A stretch of DNA of 27,585 bases from an uncultured Saprospiraceae bacterium (GCA_937894165.1 CALCSX010000209.1:1-27585); one strand, 5' to 3'; positions 7,834-14,795 are shown, counted from the stretch's first letter. Notes: generated by a model from the sequence alone, not told the origin. Numbers and translations are program-made.

Positions 7834-10245
7834 ATGAAACAGTATTTTACAATATTATTATTCCTTTGTTTTCAAATCTTAACTGCTCAAGACACAAGAA
7901 TTGAGGTAGAAGCAAGATATATTTGTGGAGAGCCTTTTGAAGGGAATTATATTATTTCTCTTTATAATGAAGCAGGTGAATTACTTTCAATTGTGGAAAA
8001 TGAACCGGCGGATTTTACTGATCTGGAGAATTATCAAAAGTATAGAATTACGATTGAATCTGATGAGACTTACTTACCGGAGTTTGGTATTGCGGATATT
8101 CTACTTTTAAATCAACATCATTTACAACTTATTGAAACTGATGAGTACTTTAGGGTGGGAGCTAAATGGGACGGACAAGGAGGCATACCAAATAGTTTTG
8201 ATCAGATAGCTTATAATCGTGTTCTTTTAGGCATTGATCCTTTACCTATAACGGAATGGATATTTGTTGAAAAAAACTATCATTTTGATTTTATTCTACC
8301 TAGACCGTTTAATGAAATAATCACTCATAATGCACCTACACATCATCAATTTGTGTTTGAAGCAGTCCGGCATAGATCTCCTTTGGCTTCCATAACCCAA
8401 TATTGCGAAGATTGTGAAATACAAGTTGACTCATCACCAACCGCGATTAGAGTAAAAGATCAATATCTTTTGAAGGATGTAACTAATATTATTCCGGTTT
8501 TTATTAATAAAGAAGATAATATTTCGGGTATAGTTGCTCATTTCAACTTTAAAAACGCAGTAGTAGAAGAATTCGAAAATGCATTTGCATCGTCCTCAAG
8601 GGTTTTTAATTCAAACCAAACTGTCTCATTGATCAATACCAATATTGGCGTTCAAATCCCTGGTGAAGACGAAGTAATTCTTGGTTATTTTCATATAAAG
8701 CCCGACACTTCAGACTATTTGCATACATTTATTGATCTCAATACCGATAATAATAATGAGGGTGTTAAGAAAACAGGGGAATGTCTTAGCCTACTTACTA
8801 ATATTGAATTAGAATTTAAAGACAGGATAAGGCCTGACTGTGTTGTAGAATGGCCGGAAGATATTACTATTCCTAAATGTACTGAAGATTTCCAATCAGG
8901 CTACCCACTTTTCGACCCTGAATGTAACTCATTTGATTTCTTTATATACTATTATGATGTTGAGGTTGAAGAATGCAGTCATATTCAACGTACTTGGTTT
9001 GAGTACAATGACTTCAATCCTGTGATAGATAGTTTTGTGCAAAATATTTATATTGATCCGAATGTCGGCATAGAATGTATTTTCGAATTGGTAGTAGATA
9101 TCATCGAGGGACCTGAAGAAATAAAAGTTACCGATCTTTTAGTTGAATTTGATTCATCATTAGATTATTCATTTAGCAATGAAATTTCTGACACTTTATT
9201 ATTAATTGAAAATATTGAACCATTAGAATTTATTCAAAGGGTTAACAATCTGAATGATGGGTCTTTTTGTTTTACGAAAATCATCAAACAGCCTTGTTTG
9301 CCTGTTGAATTGAATATTAAAGATACCATTCAATTGTTCGGCTCTCATGATTTCCATATAGAGGGAAAGGATTTTGATAATGGAAGTGTATTGGGTTGTG
9401 ACACTACTTCGTTTCAAATAGCATTTGCAACAGGTTCTTACTCCAATTTCAAAAACTTCAATACCTTCGGTCAAGATACTTTACTCCCTCTCAGATTAAG
9501 GTATTTTCTTGAAGGTTATTGGAGAAATTACGGCACTGTCTACGCAGACTTACGCAATATATCAGGTGACAGTTTGATTTTTATATTGGAAGAAAGGTAT
9601 TTATTGGCCGGGGAGGAATATGATATTTCATTTAGATCGCCAAATTTCGAAGATATTGCATCCATTCAATTTGGAATAGAATCAACTTTTGGTAAAATCA
9701 TAGACTTATTACCTAATTCATTATCAGGGGGGGGATTGGGTTATAATCTTGTAACAGATGAGTTTCTAATCTTATCTTTTTTTTCCATAGAGAGTATAAA
9801 TATTTCAGGTAACAGTGAATTATTTTCATTGAAAATAAAACCCGAATCGGATGGAAACTTGAGTGATTTCTTGAAATTATCCGACGAATATCCAATTGAG
9901 GTTAGTAAAGGAGATTTCAGTGTTATCGGCCTTCGTTTAGTTTTCGAATTTGCTACTTCAGTTCAACAATTCGAAACTTTACAACCTGCTTTGAAGGTGT
10001 TTCCAAATCCTACGAATGGAGAAGAAATATATTTAGAAGTGAGTAATTTTTCACCGGGAGATGTATCAATTAATTTAATGGATTTAAACGGTAAAATGTT
10101 AAAGCATTTTAACCATCAAGTAATAGGAAAACAGTCGGAGATAATTGATTTCCCTTTAAATAATTCATTTCCTGCCGGATTTTATATCATCAATATAATT
10201 CAGGAAGGCATTACGGTTACAAATAAAATTATTATTAAAGATTAA
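7834..10245 (+). CDS. Large secreted protein with T9SS type A sorting domain
   Basis: The 803-residue product begins with a signal peptide (MKQYFTILLFLCFQILTAQ) and ends with a T9SS C-terminal domain at about residues 720-803. That domain has FPNPTNGEEIYLEV, then INLMDLNGKML, then FPAGFYIINI, then KIIIKD. Residues 85-138 (GIADILLLNQHHLQ through FDQIAYNRVLLGID) resemble a degenerate pair of dockerin-like helices. Around 205-305 a segment starting IIPVFINKEDNISGIVAHF looks like a cohesin-type beta-sandwich. Residues about 345-400 (WPEDITIPKC and following cysteines) recall HYR-like repeats. No enzyme motif is visible. It is predicted to be exported and attached to, or released from, the cell surface. 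It is the last gene of the operon, 14 bp after the barrel gene, and is followed by a terminator at 10281. Confidence 0.85.
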   Translation: MKQYFTILLFLCFQILTAQDTRIEVEARYICGEPFEGNYIISLYNEAGELLSIVENEPADFTDLENYQKYRITIESDETYLPEFGIADILLLNQHHLQLIETDEYFRVGAKWDGQGGIPNSFDQIAYNRVLLGIDPLPITEWIFVEKNYHFDFILPRPFNEIITHNAPTHHQFVFEAVRHRSPLASITQYCEDCEIQVDSSPTAIRVKDQYLLKDVTNIIPVFINKEDNISGIVAHFNFKNAVVEEFENAFASSSRVFNSNQTVSLINTNIGVQIPGEDEVILGYFHIKPDTSDYLHTFIDLNTDNNNEGVKKTGECLSLLTNIELEFKDRIRPDCVVEWPEDITIPKCTEDFQSGYPLFDPECNSFDFFIYYYDVEVEECSHIQRTWFEYNDFNPVIDSFVQNIYIDPNVGIECIFELVVDIIEGPEEIKVTDLLVEFDSSLDYSFSNEISDTLLLIENIEPLEFIQRVNNLNDGSFCFTKIIKQPCLPVELNIKDTIQLFGSHDFHIEGKDFDNGSVLGCDTTSFQIAFATGSYSNFKNFNTFGQDTLLPLRLRYFLEGYWRNYGTVYADLRNISGDSLIFILEERYLLAGEEYDISFRSPNFEDIASIQFGIESTFGKIIDLLPNSLSGGGLGYNLVTDEFLILSFFSIESINISGNSELFSLKIKPESDGNLSDFLKLSDEYPIEVSKGDFSVIGLRLVFEFATSVQQFETLQPALKVFPNPTNGEEIYLEVSNFSPGDVSINLMDLNGKMLKHFNHQVIGKQSEIIDFPLNNSFPAGFYIINIIQEGITVTNKIIIKD

Positions 10246-10280
10246 GGATTTAAGTTTTAGCACAATTTCTTTTAGTTTTA

Positions 10281-10317
10281 GGTAGGGAGGCATTACAAAC
10301 CTCTCTATCTTTATTTA
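10281..10317 (+). terminator. Rho-independent-type terminator after the T9SS gene
   Basis: GGTAGGGAGG (10281-10290) pairs with CCTCTCTATC (10300-10309) in a 10-bp stem with two G-U pairs and a 9-nt loop, followed by TTTATTTAG. It lies 36 bp after the stop of the last operon gene and fits the end of the 4120-10245 transcript. Confidence 0.65.
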
Positions 10318-10442
10318 GTCTCTGCAAGAAAAGTCCAATTACTGCGTTACTCTCGTATTTGAATCAGTCATTTATGACTTATAAACTCCTTAGATTCAAA
10401 TACTTCGAAAGCCTTGTCCTTGAACTTTTCTTATCAGAGACT
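10317..10442. repeat. 126-bp nested palindromic element
   Basis: The outer arms are AGTCTCTGCAAGAAAAGT (10317-10334) and ACTTTTCTTATCAGAGACT (10424-10442), complementary apart from a mismatch/bulge. The inner arms are GTATTTGAATC (10355-10365) and GATTCAAATAC (10393-10403), 11 bp and perfect. At the centre AGTCATTTATGACT (10366-10379) is a perfect small palindrome. The two stretches between outer and inner arms are each 20 nt long. The right half, plus flank to 10469, recurs at 19286-19343. It looks like a MITE- or REP-type element without coding capacity. Confidence 0.7.
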
Positions 10443-10521
10443 TTAATTTAACTAACTTTCTTGCAAGCACTATTTAGAACCAAAATCAATTCCGGCACGT
10501 TAATAAGCTAAATTTGAAAAC

Positions 10522-11178
10522 ATGAGGATCATTATACTTTTTTTGGCAGTTCTTGGTTTAGGAATTCAAGCTTGCGGGCAACCGAGCAAATCCAATTCCA
10601 CAACTACAGAGAATATTGTGGGCAAAGCTCCTAAGGGGATGAAGGAGGCTTATTTTGCACAGGGCTGCTTTTGGTGTTCAGAGATTGTTTTTGAGAGTGT
10701 GAAGGGAGTGTCGGAGGTTGTTTCCGGGTATTCCGGTGGAAGGGAGGACAAGCCAAGTTATCAGGAGGTTTCGGCGGGGCAGACGGGCCATGCGGAGGGA
10801 ATAGTAGTCTATTACGATCCTAAGATCATCGATTATAATACCTTATTAAAGTTGTTTTTCGGTTCACATGATCCTACGCAGGTGAATAGACAGGGACCGG
10901 ATGTTGGGCGGCAATACAGATCCGCTATATTTTATTCCAATCAAGATGAAAAGATGATGGCAGAGGAGATGATTGCCGAGCTGAATGTGGGTGGCAAATA
11001 TTCCAAACCAATTGCTACAGAAGTCGTTGCGCTGGAAAAATTCTGGAAAGCTGAGGATTACCATCAGGATTATGTGAAGTACAATCCGGAGAATTCTTAT
11101 GTGAGGAATGTGTCGATTCCTAAGTTTTTAAAGTTTAAGAAGGAGTATAGGGAGTATTTGAAGGAGGGGAAGGATTAA
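10522..11178 (+). CDS. msrA: Peptide-methionine (S)-S-oxide reductase, lipoprotein form
   Basis: MsrA reduces methionine-S-sulfoxide in oxidised proteins. The 218-residue product has the catalytic motif GCFWC at residues 48-52, with Cys49 as the nucleophile, then VSGYSGG, GHAEGIVVYYDP, a HDPTQVNRQGPDVGRQYRSAIF segment seen in two parts, and AEDYHQDY near the C-terminus. The N-terminus is a lipoprotein signal ending in IQAC, with the lipidated cysteine at 18, so the enzyme should act in the periplasm on a membrane rather than in the cytoplasm. A perfect TAAATTTG lies at 10510-10517, but it is so close to the ATG that the transcript would be almost leaderless. GTTCT-type repeats begin right after the stop. 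Confidence 0.95.
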   Translation: MRIIILFLAVLGLGIQACGQPSKSNSTTTENIVGKAPKGMKEAYFAQGCFWCSEIVFESVKGVSEVVSGYSGGREDKPSYQEVSAGQTGHAEGIVVYYDPKIIDYNTLLKLFFGSHDPTQVNRQGPDVGRQYRSAIFYSNQDEKMMAEEMIAELNVGGKYSKPIATEVVALEKFWKAEDYHQDYVKYNPENSYVRNVSIPKFLKFKKEYREYLKEGKD

Positions 11179-11637
11179 GCGTTCGCCTTCGGCTCTGTTC
11201 TGAGTTCTGTGTTCTGTGTTCTGAGGTGGCTTCGGGGTTTTGCAGAGTGCCTGAGTGAGGAATTATCATTCTTTCTTGGCAATAAAAAGAGCGTCTTAGG
11301 GATTTTTTTGTTTCACTCTTTTATACCACTAAGACACGAAGAAGGCACAGAGGGCACCAAGTTAGTTGATTCGTTTCACTCAGCAAGTTTTTTTTAACGC
11401 AAAGCACGCCATGGGAGGCGCAGAGATCGCAAAGAGTTGATTATTTACTGCGTAAATGAGGGAATGACCTATAAAAGGGAAAAGGTGTTTTTTGTTTATA
11501 AAAATCGAAAATCTGTGTGGTTTGCGGTTCTTTTTGTATCATCTTGACAATTTGCAAAAATAGCTTGTCAAACAATTTCAAATAATTCCATTATATAGAA
11601 CTAAATTCCATATATTTGCATTTTACCACATGTAGAA
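11179..11637. repeat. Gene-free repeat region between msrA and higB
   Basis: 11180-11225 is an inverted version of the modules at 80-130 (CGTTCGCCTTCGGCTCTGTT, then GTTCTGAGTTCT). 11325-11366 and 11395-11440 are degenerate copies of the CACTAAGACACGAAGAAGGCACAGAGG and AACGCAAAGCACGCC...CGCAAAGAGTT repeat types. From about 11540 the sequence becomes AT-rich and carries the putative higBA control region. Short reading frames in this stretch translate repeats. Confidence 0.65.
11544..11618 (+). promoter_or_regulatory. Putative higBA promoter and operator region
   Basis: A perfect Bacteroidota -7 element TATATTTG lies at 11611-11618, 20 bp before the higB ATG; no clear -33 element is seen. Two possible operators are present. 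One is a 7-bp inverted repeat TTGACAA/TTGTCAA at 11544-11550 and 11565-11571. The other is a direct repeat of ATTCCAT at 11585 and 11605, exactly 20 bp (two helical turns) apart, whose second copy runs into the -7 element. HigA-type antitoxins usually repress their own promoter. Confidence 0.4.
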
Positions 11638-11931
11638 ATGCGAGTCATCACACCTAAAAGATTAGTTGAATATTCAAATGTACATGCGCAAACAAAGATA
11701 CCTCTACTGAATTGGTATGAAATTACAAAGAATGCTAATTGGAAGAATCTTAGTGATATAAAGAAAGATTTCAATTCAGTGGATTATGTGGGCAAGAATA
11801 GATATGTTTTTAATATCAAAGGGAATGATTTTAGATTAATTGTATTAATAATATTTCAATCAAACAAAGTGTACGTTAGGTTCATAGGCATTCACAGTGA
11901 ATACAACAAGGTGGATGCATCAAAAATTTAG
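11638..11931 (+). CDS. higB: HigB-family type II toxin (mRNA interferase)
   Basis: The 97-residue product has the features of the HigB toxin family, RelE-fold nucleases that cleave mRNA: MRVITPKRLVEY at the N-terminus, NWKNLSDIKKDFNSVDYVGKNRYVF in the middle (given in two parts by motif: NWKNLSDIKKDF, NSVDYVGKNRYVF), then NIKGNDFRLIVLI, and finally VRFIGIHSEYNKVDA. The length is typical for the family. The HTH antitoxin gene follows 4 bp after the stop, in the toxin-first order characteristic of higBA. The start at 11638 gives the full family N-terminus and lies 20 bp after a TATATTTG element. Confidence 0.9.
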   Translation: MRVITPKRLVEYSNVHAQTKIPLLNWYEITKNANWKNLSDIKKDFNSVDYVGKNRYVFNIKGNDFRLIVLIIFQSNKVYVRFIGIHSEYNKVDASKI

Positions 11932-11935
11932 AAGT

Positions 11936-12286
11936 ATGACAAAAACAGAATATAATCAAAAGAATTTCAGAATGGAAGAGTTACTTAAACTCTTGACCGA
12001 AACGGGGAAGCTTTCAGCTAAACTTAATAAAGAATTGGAAGTGATATCTGAAGAAATTGCAGATTTTGAAGAGGAAAATTATCCATTTGAAGTTGAATCA
12101 TTAAAAGAGATGATAGAATTGAGGATGTATCAACGAAAGTTGAAACAAAAGGATTTGGCTCAAATATTAGGAACGACGCCATCCAGAATTAGTGAAATTT
12201 TGAATGGTAAGAGACCGTTGAATTTTGAATTAGCGAAAGCGTTATATAGTAAACTGAATATTGATCCTGTTTTGATTTTTAGATGA
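11936..12286 (+). CDS. higA: HigA-family antitoxin with XRE-type helix-turn-helix
   Basis: The 116-residue partner of HigB. Residues 1-58 are acidic and helical and probably bind the toxin. Residues about 59-112 form an XRE/Cro-type DNA-binding domain with the helix-turn-helix LKQKDLAQILGTTPSRISEI, followed by LNGKRPLNFELAKAL. A start at 11936 (MTKTEYNQ) leaves a 4-bp gap to higB. The frame also has an earlier ATG at 11897, overlapping the toxin gene; that start is less likely because the extension shows no family resemblance. HigA should neutralise HigB and repress the operon through sites upstream of higB. Confidence 0.88.
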   Translation: MTKTEYNQKNFRMEELLKLLTETGKLSAKLNKELEVISEEIADFEEENYPFEVESLKEMIELRMYQRKLKQKDLAQILGTTPSRISEILNGKRPLNFELAKALYSKLNIDPVLIFR

Positions 12287-12348
12287 TAATACTATCCGCG
12301 AATTTATGAGCAACCTAAATATGCCTCCCCCTTTTCTTCCCATTTTGG

Positions 12349-12381
12349 CACTTTTAAGGTGAAATTCCGGAGTTTTGTTAG
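12349..12381 (+). repeat. Dispersed 33-bp repeat, copy 1
   Basis: CACTTTTAAGGTGAAATTCC, then GGAGTTTTGTTAG, matches 13781-13813 at 29 of 33 positions. Looser similarity (pyrimidine-rich CTTTTCTTCCCATTTT) extends about 20 bp to the left of both copies. The two copies flank the KilA-N fragment and the ORF at 13030 as direct repeats about 1.4 kb apart. Confidence 0.6.
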
Positions 12382-12648
12382 GAAAAATGGTCGGGAAGGG
12401 GTATTTTGAGGGGAGTGTTAGAAAAAATAAAAAGATAAAATGGTAAAGTTCTAAAAGAGGAAAAAGAACCCTTACTCGACCAATAGAATTGTATAAGTTT
12501 ACCAAATTTACAGGGTCACATAGATTATGTTAATGTGCAAATCAAACGAAATTTAGTTGAAAAAATAATTCCTAATTTTGGTATAATAAACCAAATTTAC
12601 CCTAAAATCTAGTGGTAAAACAAAACAGCGATGCGAATGAAATTTCAA

Positions 12649-12678
12649 TTGTACATTTTCGATTAATTCATAGTTTTT
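12649..12678 (+). promoter_or_regulatory. Bacteroidota-type promoter for the KilA-N gene
   Basis: TTG at 12649-12651 and TAGTTTTT at 12671-12678 are separated by 19 bp. This fits the Bacteroidota -33/-7 arrangement (TTTG, about 19 bp, TAnnTTTG) with one mismatch in the -7 element. The ATG follows at 12723. Confidence 0.4.
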
Positions 12679-12722
12679 GGAGTCAGTTTAATTATGGCTT
12701 TTTCGTCACAAATAAATAGAAT

Positions 12723-13079
12723 ATGAAAATAGAAGTAATAGGAAGAGAAATAAGTCTTTATTCTGAGAAGTCCGAAGATTATATTTCCTTAACTGATATT
12801 GCAAGATATCGTGATGCTGAACGTAGTGATTATATCTTACAGAACTGGATGCGAAATAGAAGCACCATCGAGTTTATGGGACTTTGGGAACAATTCAATA
12901 ACCCTGATTTTAATTCCATCGAATTCGATGGAATTAAAAATATGGCAGGTTCCAATAGCTTTTCGCTTACACCAAAACGCTGGATTGAAGCTACCAATGC
13001 AATAGGGGTGGTTTCAAAGACGGGACGATATGGGGAAACCTTTGCTAACTGCAAAAGAATATATTTACTTTCTTCCTAG
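12723..13079 (+). CDS. KilA-N domain protein, truncated (probably broken)
   Basis: Residues 1-108 clearly belong to a KilA-N family: DYISLTDIARYRDAERSDYI, QNWMRNRSTIEFMGLWEQFN, SNSFSLTPKRWIEATNAIG, then VVSKTGRYGETFA. KilA-N is a DNA-binding domain of phage and mobile-element proteins. Related Bacteroidota proteins run to roughly 250-280 residues and continue after GRYGGT(F/Y)AH with an AFEFASWIS-type segment. Here the sequence changes after GRYGETFAN to CKRIYLLSS and stops at residue 118. The domain is therefore cut at its end and the C-terminal part is missing, most simply by a deletion or recombination near 13045. Another frame starting at 13030 overlaps this end. Confidence 0.75.
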   Translation: MKIEVIGREISLYSEKSEDYISLTDIARYRDAERSDYILQNWMRNRSTIEFMGLWEQFNNPDFNSIEFDGIKNMAGSNSFSLTPKRWIEATNAIGVVSKTGRYGETFANCKRIYLLSS

Positions 13080-13539
13080 AGACAAGGAACTATTGAATAG
13101 TTATATTAAAGAATTACAAATACAATATAAGAATGGTGAATATAAAGATGATAAAACTAAAAAGTATATTCTTGAAACTATAATTAGATCAGCATCCGAA
13201 GTAAGTTTAGAGTTTTATGATGAGCTTTTAAATAACAATAATTTTTACAATTCTAATAAAATTATTACTGCTTTGGGTAAGTTAAACCAAAGCAAGGAAG
13301 CGTATGAGATTCTTGTAAGACATTTTAATCAGGACTTTTCAAATTCTATTGACAAAACAATTAATGAGGAGTGGGAAAAGTCAATTTTAGAAAGCATGAG
13401 AATTAAAACTTTAGTTCAGATTGAGAAATTTCCTATTGAAATGACAAATGAATTTTTATTAGGCTTGTTGGACAATGAAAAATACAGTAAAGAAATGAAA
13501 GATAGAGTATTACAAATTATTAAAAAAAAACATGACTGA
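13030..13539 (+). CDS. Unrecognised helical protein, probably a gene fragment fused at the KilA-N breakpoint
   Basis: The frame encodes 169 residues; I do not recognise a family. It is rich in Lys, Glu, Asn and Leu and appears entirely helical. Two-helix blocks such as TKKYILETIIRSASEVSLEF, IITALGKLNQSKEAYEILVR and NEFLLGLLDNEKYSKEMK suggest HEAT-like repeats. Its ATG lies inside the end of the KilA-N gene in another frame, 50 bp before that stop. The first residues (MGKPLLTAKE) would then be a by-product of the junction, and the true N-terminus may be lost. It may be the 3' part of a longer gene brought next to kilA-N by a deletion. Confidence 0.5.
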   Translation: MGKPLLTAKEYIYFLPRDKELLNSYIKELQIQYKNGEYKDDKTKKYILETIIRSASEVSLEFYDELLNNNNFYNSNKIITALGKLNQSKEAYEILVRHFNQDFSNSIDKTINEEWEKSILESMRIKTLVQIEKFPIEMTNEFLLGLLDNEKYSKEMKDRVLQIIKKKHD

Positions 13540-13780
13540 TACTAACAAGTGATAGGTGTTCAGATTAGTTATCGCTGCGTGTGCTCCATATCCAAATATT
13601 TAATATGACCTTATTCTATTTTAGACGATCATATTTCTCTCTAAGAAACGTTCGTTAGCCACTCGCCTTAGATTAATATTTATTTCCTATATTCTTCAGA
13701 TATTCAAGCCGAGAATCCCACCCTTTCCACCTCACAAAAAGCCCCCACCCACTTTCCACACCTTTTTCATCCAATTTCAA

Positions 13781-13813
13781 CACTTTTGAGATGAAAATCC
13801 GGGGTTTTGTTAG
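13781..13813 (+). repeat. Dispersed 33-bp repeat, copy 2
   Basis: CACTTTTGAGATGAAAATCC, then GGGGTTTTGTTAG, matches copy 1 (12349-12381) at 29 of 33 positions, in the same orientation. The left flank is again pyrimidine-rich (CCTTTTTCATCCAATTT). Confidence 0.6.
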
Positions 13814-13945
13814 TGCTGCGGTAATTCGAATTTTATTATAAATTAACATTTTAGTAACGAGGTGGCACTGACCATTTTGTGATGCTCCAATGGCTAATAT
13901 AAAAGAAGTATACAAGGCACCGAAGCGGATTCATCCATAGCCCGA

Positions 13946-14001
13946 CCTTGACTATGCATTTTAATACTTTTCATCTAAGCATCGTATCGGCATAGTCAAG
14001 G
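13946..14001. repeat. 12-bp perfect inverted repeat, 32-bp spacer
   Basis: CCTTGACTATGC at 13946-13957 and GCATAGTCAAGG at 13990-14001. It lies just beyond the end of the paa cluster (stop at 14033), between convergent units, so it could act as a transcription end in either direction. There is no T-run, and an element end is equally possible. Confidence 0.55.
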
Positions 14002-14032
14002 GGATGCCCAATCTACTTCTATATTACCATAA

Positions 14033-14794
14033 TCACTTCCCCTTAAACCGCTCTATCGCCTCTCTCGTAAATGGCGACAGTATCAACCTGCCGCTGAGCT
14101 CCGCCCGCTCTTCCAAGAGCATGTCCCAGCGCTCAGTGCCCTTCCAGAAGATTTTCTTCAACTGGCGCAATGCCTCCGGATTGTAGGTGGCTAATTTCTC
14201 TGCGAAGGCTTGGACTTTTTCATCCAAAGATGTCTTATCATCGGCTATTTCGTGGTACAAGCCGTGATTTAAGCCCCAGTCCGCTGTCTGCCAGTCGTCG
14301 GGGGTTATAGCCAACTTGGAAAATTGGGAGACACCGACCTTTCGCTCCACCGCAGGACCTATCACAAAGGGGCCAATGCCGATAGCCAATTCACTCAGTC
14401 GCAAAGAAGCAAATTTAGTGGCAAAACAGTAATCCACCGCCGCCGCAATGCCAACGCCGCCACCCACAGATTTGCCTTGCACCTTGCCCACCACGATCTT
14501 TCCACACATGCGAATGGCATTGATCACGCCCGCAAAGCCCATGAAAAACTTCTTGCCTTGCTCCGTATTTTCTATCGCCAGCAACTCTTCAAAACTAGCT
14601 CCCGCGCAAAAAGCCCTGTCACCGCCGCTCTGCAAAACAATCACTCGCACTTCCTCCGCTTGCCCTTCATCCAAAATTTTATTCTTCAGCTCTGCCAAGA
14701 TGCTGCCGGGCAAGGAATTGCTCTGTGCAGTTGCAAATTCTATCGTAGAGATGCCATTGGTTCTGCTCACTTTTACATAGTCGGTATTCGTCAT
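14033..14794 (-). CDS. Crotonase-fold enoyl-CoA hydratase/isomerase-family protein at the end of the paa cluster
   Basis: The 253-residue product has the crotonase fold, with the oxyanion-hole motif AFCAGASFEEL (about residues 61-71) and the second hole GKSVGGGVG (107-115). By alignment, the hydratase residue Glu144 of rat crotonase is replaced by Gly115, while the Glu164 equivalent is kept as Glu135 in LRLSELAIG. Hydratases normally need both glutamates, whereas single-glutamate members are usually isomerases or other acyl-CoA enzymes. It is therefore not a convincing PaaF, although its place in the cluster fits a role on a ring-opened CoA intermediate. It follows paaZ by 1 bp, indicating tight co-expression. 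The cluster's clear PaaG is a separate gene at 20971. Confidence 0.8.
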   Translation of the reverse strand: MTNTDYVKVSRTNGISTIEFATAQSNSLPGSILAELKNKILDEGQAEEVRVIVLQSGGDRAFCAGASFEELLAIENTEQGKKFFMGFAGVINAIRMCGKIVVGKVQGKSVGGGVGIAAAVDYCFATKFASLRLSELAIGIGPFVIGPAVERKVGVSQFSKLAITPDDWQTADWGLNHGLYHEIADDKTSLDEKVQAFAEKLATYNPEALRQLKKIFWKGTERWDMLLEERAELSGRLILSPFTREAIERFKGK

Positions 14795-14795
14795 C

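Larger units (their letters stand above)
12287..12722. other. Gene-free spacer between higA and the KilA-N gene
   Basis: It holds copy 1 of a dispersed repeat (12349-12381, see 13781-13813). It also holds an inverted repeat TAATTTTGGT/ACCAAATTTA at 12573-12582 and 12590-12599, whose right arm also occurs at 12501-12510, and the promoter described at 12649. No gene is evident; the minus-strand frame at 12242-12505 has no family features. Confidence 0.55.
13540..14032. other. Gene-free spacer between convergent transcription units
   Basis: No gene is supported. It contains AACGTTCGTTAGC at 13647-13659, which matches half of the paaE operator exactly; copy 2 of the 33-bp repeat at 13781-13813; and a perfect 12-bp inverted repeat at 13946-14001. 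The minus-strand frame at 13673-13915 translates repeat sequence and has no family features. Confidence 0.55.

Noticed and set aside
10510..10517. TAAATTTG as the msrA promoter
   Set aside because: It matches the -7 consensus, but transcription would begin at about the start codon and no -33 element is found; kept only as a note in the msrA entry.
12723..13539. Programmed frameshift joining the KilA-N frame to the 13030 frame
   Set aside because: The second frame does not resemble the expected C-terminal part of KilA-N proteins, and no clear slippery site is seen at the overlap; a deletion junction is simpler.
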